From positions 35,345,375-35,409,374 of the forward strand of contig CAIIXF020000005.1 of assembly GCA_903813345.2 (NCBI GenBank): DNA of 64,000 nucleotides, given 5' to 3'. Below are positions 56,305 through 64,000 of this stretch, one piece after another (the first letter of the stretch is position 1; every line of letters begins with the position of its first letter). A model generated the notes under the pieces. The model was not told the DNA's origin. It was given only the letters and a program-made list of their open reading frames with translations, and ran no database searches. The translations under genes were made by a program, and so were the position numbers. This DNA is from Owenia fusiformis (lineage: Eukaryota; Annelida; Polychaeta; Sabellida; Oweniidae).

Positions 56305-57164
56305 CACCCTATGCAGACAGAGCCTGTGGGAAATATTGGGTGCGGCGCAAATGAGCGGAGGGTGCGGAGCTAACGGTCATTTTTGAATTTAAAATTGGGA
56401 TATTTCTGAAACTAAGCCGTTTTGGGACTTCAAATATACCAAGATATGTGTATTTGACACCAAATATCAATAAAATTGTGAAAATAGTAGTGCAATTCAT
56501 TTTATAGCGACGCAGTATGCCTTAAATATTTCCCAGACCTATATATTTTGAGACTATCCTTTTAATACTGCGTCCCCAGCATTCATAAAAAATGGTGTTC
56601 AAGATACACTACCCATGCAAATTATTTTTGCATCTTGGAAGCCAGGCAATATCTGTGTGATTTTATAAAAATTCGGAAATGTTCTTCAGATATGAGCCCC
56701 CTCTAAATATTGGGTGCGGAGCTACGTTTATAGCTCCATAAACGTAGCTCCGCACCCAATATTTAGAGGGGGCTCATATCTGAAGAACATTTCCGAATTT
56801 TTATAAAATCACACAGATACTGCCTGGCTTCCAAGATGCAAAAATAATTTGTATAGATAGTGTACCTTGAACACCATTTTTTATGAATGCTGGGGACTCA
56901 GTATTAACAGGATAATTTCAAAATATATAGGTCTGGGAAAGTTTTAAGGCACACTGCGTCGCTATAGAATGAATTGCGCTACTATTTTCACAATTGTATT
57001 GATATTTGGTGTCAAATACACATATCTTGGTATATTTGAAGTCCGAAAACGGCTTAGTTTCAGAAATATCCCAAATCTAAATTCAAAAATGACCGTTAGC
57101 TCCGCACCCTCCGCTCATTTGCTCCGCACCCAATATTTCCCACAGGCTCTGTCTGCATAGGGTG
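56305..57164. mobile_element. 860-bp near-perfect hairpin (foldback) element, 5-bp TSD
   Basis: Two arms of about 427 nt are inverse copies, centre 56734/56735, loop AGCTCC (56732-56737) closed by GCTACGTTTAT/ATAAACGTAGC. The outer end is CACCCTATGCAGACAGAGCC. ATATG is duplicated at 56300-56304 and 57165-57169. Arms differ by only scattered bases. Both arms carry the same 63-codon open frame reading outward-in (56500-56309 minus; 56969-57160 plus), without recognisable similarity. Confidence 0.92.
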
Positions 57165-57538
57165 ATATGTAAATGTTGTAAAAAGTTATAATCAAAAAAC
57201 CATCTTTCGGAGTAAAGTCCGTCTGCGCCGATCTCAATAACTTCTTACTTGATCAGAACTGGGTTCCAACAGAATTCCTTCAAACTCATGAATGAAATAG
57301 TCATTGCATGGAATACTTACTTTTGTCAAAATCAAAGTAGAACGCTAGTTAAAAAATATATTGTGCTAAATTATTGCCATTTCCTAGTAAAATGTCATTC
57401 TCCAGTACGACCCCAAAATTATTCGATGGCACCCCATGAAAATATACCCAAGAATTTATATTTGGTAGGTTATTTCAGTCTGTGGGTTGTTCTTAAAACT
57501 CAAAAAGTATTTTTTGATTCAATACTGTATAACTTATG

Positions 57539-57744
57539 CAGTGATCTCCCCAGCATTAAAGGAAGTGGGCGCAGCACCCACCTGAGACTTTGAAAATAGG
57601 CTTGCACCCACCTGGAAATCCATTTGCACCCACTTGAAAATGATAAAAATCATAAAAAATGGGCACATTTTGACCAATTTTGGTCTAAATTGTGAAAATG
57701 AAAATTTTGCACCCGCGTGTGAAAAAATCTTGTGGAGATCACTG
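57539..57744. mobile_element. 206-bp non-autonomous hAT-like element, 5-bp TSD
   Basis: CAGTGATCTCC at left and GGAGATCACTG at right; TTATG duplicated at 57534-57538 and 57745-57749. Internal repeats of GCACCCACCTG. Confidence 0.8.
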
Positions 57745-57749
57745 TTATG

Positions 57750-58900
57750 TGTACTGTACTTACATGTACAACCATTATTGGTTGTAAAATATCGATAAGG
57801 TAAGTCCCTAGGGAGTTCACTTCAATATTTTAAGCATTTCTTCGATGTTAATTTCCTCTCAAGTTTGAAACGTTCAATGTTAAATTCCTCTCAGACTTAT
57901 GAAAGTCCATTTTATTTCTCTCAACTTCATAGATGTCCATGTCAAATTCCTCTGGAGTTTGCTGGGACTAAATTTTCAGAAATACTGGTAAATTGACTAA
58001 AAATTCACTTTTCGGCTGATTTGTCCCAACCCTCGGCAACTGATTTAGCCAATTTAGTACCATTTTTTGTAGAAGAACTGATTTTTGACCTCAAAAAGGT
58101 ACTCTCGTAGAGTTGTAGACAATTTTTCCATTTTTTCTCAGATTCGCCAATTTCCATGGTTGATGCCCAAAGCCAAAATTGGCCGTGCTGCACATACATT
58201 CCAAAATTATTTAGAATGAACCCTCCGGAATCAGTCCCATTCTATTAGAGCCTAGACCTGAGGGACTTTATTTTCGGTATTGCACATTAGCAATGTTTGT
58301 ATAAGACAGACATCCTGACCATGTTGTTGTTAGGGACTACTGACCTACTCAGTACTGGGTAAGGTCTAGAGTAACCTAGACCAAAGGATCAAATGAGGTT
58401 ATGTCTTCGAGTCTGAGTACTTCTTTGCCTTTGTTGGTTTGTACTTGGGCATGATTCTGTTATTCTGACGGTGTGGAACTGCAATAAAAAATAAACTTTC
58501 AGGCTATTTTAATTCTAAGGGAATGTCAAACAACTAAATAACTCACAATTTTAAGAGAAACCCGCGTTTAGTCATCACAAACATAGACAGTATCAAGTAT
58601 GAAGCTGAAAATGTGAATATATATGGGCGATATTAGGTGAAATTACGACGTATAATTCGATCTATTTCCTTTCCAGAACGACAGAAACATGAATATATAC
58701 AATAAAATGTTTCTTCATAATCGATTCTTACTTATAGCAAGCTATGCACAATCAAGTATTTATATTAACGGTGATATTCTAAATAATAACGAGAAATTCA
58801 GCAAAATCTCACTTTACTCTCAGGAAGTAGAACTCGCGCATGCGCACTCGCTAAGTGGGTCATCATGTATATGGCGTTCAGTGAAGATTTCTTAAGCGGT
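57750..58900. other. Intergenic, nothing recognised
   Basis: Contains short repeats of CAAATTCCTCT at 57840-57960 (AAATTCCTCTCAA, AAATTCCTCTCAG, AAATTCCTCTGGA). No gene seen. Confidence 0.4.
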
Positions 58901-58917
58901 GAAGATTAAGAAGTTGT

Positions 58918-59285
58918 GCCCTGTCAACCCTCACGCATTAGGCGTGATTGTCACGCATTTGCTGGAAAAATAGAAATCACGCATCAGTTTAGCGTGTTTG
59001 ATCAAATATCACGCAAATCACGCATTTTGTTGAAATTTTAAAAAATTGTTTTTTTGTGAAATCGCGATACGGTAAAATACCGAACGGCGAAAAAAAGCGA
59101 ACGCATTCCGTTCGGTCTTTGCACGCGATTGCCGTTTATGTCACGCATTTTGTACAAAATATGTGTATATATCACGCATTCGTTTCGAAAAAATTTACAC
59201 CTACCCCCACTGTTCAAAACCATGAAAATATTCGTGTCCATGAAAAAATCGCCACCCTGCATGGGGGGGGGGGGGGGGGGGCGTC
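58918..59285. repeat. TCACGCATT-rich repeat
   Basis: TGTCAACCCTCACGCATTAG, then repeated TCACGCATT words at 58950, 58975, 59005, 59020, 59140 and 59170, ending in a poly-G run (about 59263-59281). Likely a transposon end, but no matching inverse end was found. Confidence 0.4.
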
Positions 59286-59393
59286 AGACACAAAGATTTG
59301 AATGATCTTAATTACATCTTGCATTATTCACCAAACAGTAAGAAAACAAACAGGGTATATAATTCAATTGCACTTTATTTCCACCAGAGACTA

Positions 59394-59630
59394 AGGGAGC
59401 ATATCAATTGTTCAATGTCTGAAAATTAACTGTATTTACAGTTAGGTGGGAGAGGTTAAATAACCTTAAAAGTTAGCTTACCAACATTGAATAATTATAA
59501 TTCAAATATATAGCATGACCAACGAAATCAACATTTATCAAACACAGTTATGAGGTGGAGGGAGGGGGGTCACAGATTAACTGTTCAAATACAGTTAATA
59601 ATCCAACATTGAACTTTTGATATGCTCCCT
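59394..59630. mobile_element. 237-bp MITE related to 4169-4578
   Basis: Inverted ends AGGGAGCATATCAA(T/A)(T/A)GTTCAATGT...AACTGTATTT. Shares AGGG(G)AG..CATCAAAAGTTCAATGTCTG-type ends with the element at 4169-4578, though the interiors differ. Confidence 0.75.
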
Positions 59631-60361
59631 AACATCACTCCAATATGCAGATACATTATCATCATTTATTTACTTTTTATGATGCCATTTGCAATTGAGT
59701 TCCTCTTGAATTTATTCATTACTTATCATATTAGGTATTTAACTCTATTGATAAAAAAATGTATTTTATCTACATTGTATAACCTGGTAATTGATTCCAA
59801 TACAGTATAATATACATGTTGCTGTCTATACCCTCGACAACTGCTGGAGAAGATCATGGACATTCAACTTTTTAGAGACAACTTTCTAAATCTAATGAAA
59901 TACTTTTTTTTTAGAATTAATTTTAAACAGATGTTTCAGTTCAACTCAGAACAATCTACAATAAGCAGCTAATAAATGTTTTAATAACAACCATAAAAGG
60001 TCACTGAGCACAATTTAAAAGCTTCATTACAAAATCATATACAAATAAATGAGAGAGATGCCTGTAGAACGCCTTTTAAGTTTGGCTACTTTAGGCTCTA
60101 TTATTCTCAGATTTACAGTTGATAACTTGATATTATTAATATTTACCAATTAATTTTCTATGTCTTCACTGCTGTTTAAATCAGAATACATAATGTTTTC
60201 ATATAATGAGAGACTCATAGGACTGCATGTTAGCAAGCAACTTTTGATATAAGTTTTCACCTGTACTTTTTTAACTGTACATGACATATAGGCCTATACA
60301 AGAAATGATGATGTAGTTCACAGTTCTGATAAATGTTCCAGTTCCAAATTGTCTGGTTAAG

Positions 60362-60648
60362 TCATTGTCTTTGTTTTGGGAGTGGTGTATTGTCAACGAC
60401 GAAATTATGGTTAACTCTCCTCCTACAATTGCCTTGCATATTAGGCACAGCATTCACCGTCGCAACCTGGTATACAAGTTCATTGTTCATAAAATCTGCA
60501 ACATTTGGTGCATTGTTTGCACCATCAGCCATTCTGCGGCGTGAAAAATGTTGCTCCACCCTATCCTGGCAGAGGAGTTTCTCACTCAGAATATATTGCA
60601 CTCCTGGCTCTTCGAAGAGTATTGGCACTATTTCCACAAATGACCGCA
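60362..60648 (-). CDS. P-element/THAP9-like transposase, C-terminal exon
   Basis: After an acceptor TTTACTTTCAG the frame RSFVEIVPILFEEPG runs 94 codons to a TGA at 60362-60364. The core LSEKLLCQDRVEQHFSRRR followed by NNAPNVADFMNN and GNCRRR matches the C-terminal part of P-element-type transposases of the THAP9 class (LLTQD.LE..F...R...G...NPT). These enzymes cut and paste DNA using an RNase H-like fold. Only this exon is secure; the N-terminal THAP zinc finger is not seen in the window. The last residues (PLPKQRQ) are not conserved, as far as I can judge. Confidence 0.7.
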
Positions 60649-60700
60649 CTGAAAGTAAAGTATAATACATACATGTTATTCTTAATTCAGAAAGAATAAG

Positions 60701-60870
60701 TACAGTAGAACCTGGGAACACCCTTGGTACCACAAAAGTGTACCACTTGGGAGGTGTTCCACTTACAGAGGTTCAATAACATGGAGTAAATAGGCCATGG
60801 ACTTTAAACAATGTTCCACTTGTGAGGTGTTCCACCTGAAGAGGTGCTCCACTCAGCAGGTTCTACTGTA
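60701..60870. mobile_element. 170-bp MITE with TACAGTAGAACCTG ends
   Basis: Perfect 14-bp terminal inverted repeats TACAGTAGAACCTG/CAGGTTCTACTGTA including a TA target duplication; interior made of GGTGTTCCAC-type repeats. Best-preserved member of the family seen at 5629, 12775, 16170 and 19125. Confidence 0.85.
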
Positions 60871-61069
60871 CATCAATACTGTATATTCTAACTTTATTGC
60901 CTCAGATGGTAGCAAGTGTTACAATTACATTGACAAGTGAGTGTGCATGTGTTTTACCTGCTTTTTTTATTTTGGTTGGCTTATAAATGTTCATACTTGC
61001 AATGATATGAATAATGTTCAAAAAAGAGTTATGTAATGTTCATACATGTATTTACTGTACACAACAGCT

Positions 61070-61512
61070 GCATCACCTTACCTGTAATCTTCCACCCTTC
61101 AACTGTCTCCCAACTGAGGTCTACTAAGGTTCGTTTTTGTACCTTTTCTTTTCCTCCGCCTCACCATGGGGGTCTGTGGGGTTTCTTGACTCATAGGGGT
61201 CTGAGAGATTTCTTGATTCATTAGGGTCTGTTGTTGGCTGCAACATGGCTGAAATAGAATGTATCAAAGTAAGAAGAAATTTTCTGAAAAGTCCTGCTTA
61301 TGAAACTATATAACATTAGATAGGCCTAATTCATATAAACATTCTAATTGTACTGACTTGTTATACATGCTTTATCCTGAATCGATGAAAATGATTCATA
61401 CCTCAACCTGATCAGAGTTTTCGTTGATAGAAGAGTTTGGTGTTGAGCTGGGATACTGTCTCTTTTTCAAACTCAAACAGACTTTCTTGTCATCTATCAG
61501 CAAAGCAGACCT
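61070..61512 (-). CDS. Possible upstream exons of the P-element-like gene
   Basis: Two open stretches with splice-like edges on the minus strand: about 61391-61511 (SALLIDDKKVCLSLKKRQYP..., donor GTATGA) and about 61135-61247 (PCCSQQQTLMNQEISQTPMS..., then RRRKRKG before a possible GTACAA donor). Phases allow joining to each other. Ser/Pro/Gln-rich sequence with a basic KRK motif would fit a linker after a THAP domain, but there is no family match. Confidence 0.3.
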
Positions 61513-61764
61513 GCAAAATTAAGAATGTACTTCACTGGATAGTTCAAACTTACATTGTAAATCATAGAGGAAACATGGCATCTTTTGGCTGACAAGGAAG
61601 AGTTGGTTAGTTGGTTTATTGGTTAGATAGATTTAAAATTCAGATTGAATTAGTTAAGATTTCAAGTAGGTTGGATGTGTTTTATTGATTTTATAGGATT
61701 GCAATGAATCTGTTAAATTGTTGATGAAAAATGCTTATTTGTATTTGAGGCATATCTAATATCA

Positions 61765-63770
61765 ACTAATAAAAGGGCACACATGTATTAACATGTCACT
61801 CCAGATTGTACTACTAAAAATTTGAAGCTGATTGGATGAGTATCATTGATTTTAAAAAGTCACAAGGAATCTAAAAAATCGTTAACAAAATGAGACTAAT
61901 GCAATTTGAGGGTAGGGAATATCTACTGATACAAACTAGGCATAAATATCAATGTTCAAGCTGGTCTAAAAACAGATTGTTTATGTATCAATCCACAGGA
62001 ATATATCTCCAGATTGTTCTAGTGAAAATTTGAAGCAGATTGGATGAGTATTATTGATTTTATAAGCGCGTCGAGAATCCCTTAAATCATAATGAGTTAA
62101 GGCTGATTTAGACTGGTGGTAGGGCTTATCTCCTTATACTATTGCATATATAACAATGTTCAGGCTGGTGTAAAACAGATTGTTTATGTATCAATCCACA
62201 GGAACATATCTCCAGATTGTTCTAGTGAAAATTTGAAGCAGATTGGATGAGTATTATTGATTTTATAAGCGCGTCGAGAATCCCTTAAATCATAATGAGT
62301 TAAGGCTGATTTAGACTGGTGGTAGGGCTTATCTCCTTATACTATTGCATAACAATGTTCAGGCTGGTGTAAAACAGATTGTTTATGTATCAATCCACAG
62401 GAATATATCTCCAGATTGTTCTAGTGAAAATTTGAAGCAGATTGGATGAGTATTATTGATTTTATAAGCGCGTCGAGAATCCCTTAAATCATAATGAGTT
62501 AAGGCTGATTTAGGCTGGTGGTAGGGCTTATCTCCTTATACTATTGCATATATAATAGTGGTGGGACTCGCCACCAAAATCTCTACTCGAGTAGAATGAT
62601 AAATTTGACGATCGAGTAGACGATTTTGGCGATTATTTTATAAAAGAAATTGAGAAAATTAGAACCTGGAAAATCAAGGCATTTGTCACTACTTACATCG
62701 ACTTTTGGTTTAATGACCACTCAATGATGTAGTTCTGAACAGATTGAGTTCTGTTTTGGATGCTTTAGACATACATTTACCGTATATTAGCGATGATATA
62801 AGCCTATTATGGATTTTTTCGACTTTGAAATTCCCACTTCCGTCAAAATACATATGCGCATGCGCATGCGATATACCGGATATAAACAAACATAAAAAGC
62901 AATGAATACGATTCTCATACTTTTTCTCATCAACTGACCATTAAATCAACAAAACAATCTGCAGAATATAGTCAGAAGTATGTAATTTATTAGAAAAACG
63001 TAAAGGCAGCTACAATCCTTGCTTAAATCGTGCGTATGGAAGGTAAATCGCGATTTTTCTCAAAACTTTTCAGGATCACGATTTTCAAATTTTCAATCGA
63101 TTGATCATTTTTTCGGCTCATTCGAGTTCTAGTCGATTACCCGAGTCACTCGTTACACCACTAATATATAACAATGTTCAGGCTAGTGTAAAACAGATTG
63201 TTTATGTATCAATCCACAGGAACATATCTCCAGATTGTTCTAGTGAAAATTTGAAGCAGATTGGATGAGTATTATTGATTTTATAAGCGCGTCGAGAATC
63301 CCTTAAATCATAATGAGTTAAGGCTGATTTAGACTGGTGGTAGGGCTTATCTCCTTATACTATTGCATATATAACAATGTTCAGGCTGGTGTAAAACAGA
63401 TTGTTTATGTATCAATCCACAGGAATATATCTCCAGATTGTTCTAGTGAAAATTTGAAGTAGATTGGATGAGTATTATTGATTTTATAAGCGCGTCGAGA
63501 ATCCCTTAAATCGTTAATGAGTTAAGGCTGATTTAGACTAGGGGTAGGGCTTATCTACTTATACAATTGCATATATAACAATCTTAAGACTGGTCTAAAA
63601 CAGATTATTTATGTATCAATCCACAGGTATTTATCTCCACATTGTTCTTGTACAGATTTGAAACAGATTCGTTGCGTATTATTGATAATATAGTGTCGTC
63701 ACTATTGTGGACACCGCTAAACTGTGAATGAGATATTGTTCAAATGGGGCTAAACATGACAGGGCACATA
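61765..63770 (+). repeat. 203-bp tandem repeat (satellite), about 8 units
   Basis: Units begin at CAATGTTCAGGCTGGTGTAA; starts at 62154, 62353, 63172, 63375 and about 63579, spacings 199 (4-bp deletion), 203 (after removing the hAT insertion), 203 and 204. Central units are nearly identical; outer units (about 61765-62150 and beyond 63579) are progressively degenerate, the usual picture of homogenisation by unequal exchange. Confidence 0.93.
62556..63163. mobile_element. 608-bp non-autonomous hAT element inside the satellite
   Basis: TAGTGGTGGGACTCG at left, CGTTACACCACTA at right; 8-bp target duplication ATATATAA at 62548-62555 and 63164-63171. Neighbouring satellite units show the uninterrupted site once. 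Interior contains CTCGAGTAGA/CGATCGAGTAGA motifs and no transposase frame. Confidence 0.93.
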
Positions 63771-64000
63771 TAAATGTCCAAGCTAATACGAAATGTTATT
63801 AAAGTTTAATTTAGAATACATACTCTATTAATTGGAGAAAATTTGAAGTAAATTAGTTGCAATTAAATGATTTTATAACATTGTAAAGAATCGACCCATG
63901 GTCCAGCAGGCTTGAATATGAAAAATTTTAATCACCCTCGAACTTCTTACAGGATGCACACTATTGAAAAGTATGTTTACACAATATGAGAAACGACTTA
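63771..64000. other. Degenerate satellite flank or unique sequence
   Basis: Weak echoes of the 203-bp unit (AGAAAATTTGAAG, TGATTTTATAA) persist to about 63880; nothing else recognised to the window edge. Confidence 0.4.

Noticed and set aside
56309-56500. Two matching 63-codon frames in the hairpin arms
   Set aside because: A consequence of the inverted duplication; no motif, and the frame extends only within the arm.

Overview
This window is nuclear DNA from an animal: AT-rich, intron-dense (GT-AG introns plus one GC-AG), and loaded with small inverted-repeat transposons, satellites and SINE-like repeats. A marine invertebrate deuterostome (for example an echinoderm or hemichordate) is the best guess. 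It rests on the protein families and on a retrotransposon whose protease leads straight into integrase, an order described for a deuterostome Ty3/gypsy group. No species can be named. There is one run of exactly 500 N (39001-39500).

Layout. (1) 530-2338 (+): complete three-exon TMEM167B/Kish-B gene (74 aa). (2) 10095-18467 (-): complete ten-exon MAPKAPK2/3-type kinase (368 aa) with every splice junction in frame; its 3' flank and introns hold a mariner relic, MITEs, a 74-bp tandem repeat and a palindromic 567-bp element. (3) 20893-23234 (+): probable small secreted-peptide gene, only partly resolved. (4) 23641-24764 and 28738-29816: two copies of a tRNA cassette, each with one intron-containing tRNA-Phe(GAA) and two tRNA-Cys(GCA). 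(5) 25065-38805 (-): 16 exons encoding the C-terminal 934 residues of an ABCC/MRP multidrug-resistance transporter (NBD1, linker, TMD2, NBD2). One tRNA cassette and an intact-looking 5.46-kb LTR retrotransposon lie in its introns. (6) 39546-46835 (-): a secreted Cu/Zn superoxide dismutase with an N-terminal cysteine-rich region built from phase-1/phase-1 exons; its last exon(s) fall in the N gap. Its third intron carries about 3 kb of 24-bp minisatellite. (7) 46836-64000: no host gene recognised; inverted-repeat elements, an 860-bp near-perfect hairpin, a P-element/THAP9-like transposase exon and a 203-bp tandem repeat split by a hAT insertion.

How the genes relate. MK2/3 is the p38-MAPK effector kinase, the MRP transporter exports glutathione conjugates and the secreted SOD removes superoxide, so three stress-related genes are neighbours; the sequence shows no shared regulation and this may be chance. 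The ABC transporter lacks its N-terminal half and the SOD lacks its C-terminus on the two sides of the same 500-N gap, so that gap is probably a placeholder for a much longer missing piece.

The most interesting observations are: the tRNA-Phe introns, the duplicated tRNA cassette that carries a scrap of ABC exon, the modular secreted SOD, the recent RT-less gag-pro-integrase retrotransposon, the 860-bp hairpin with a 5-bp target duplication, and several elements whose target duplications or empty sites can be read directly.
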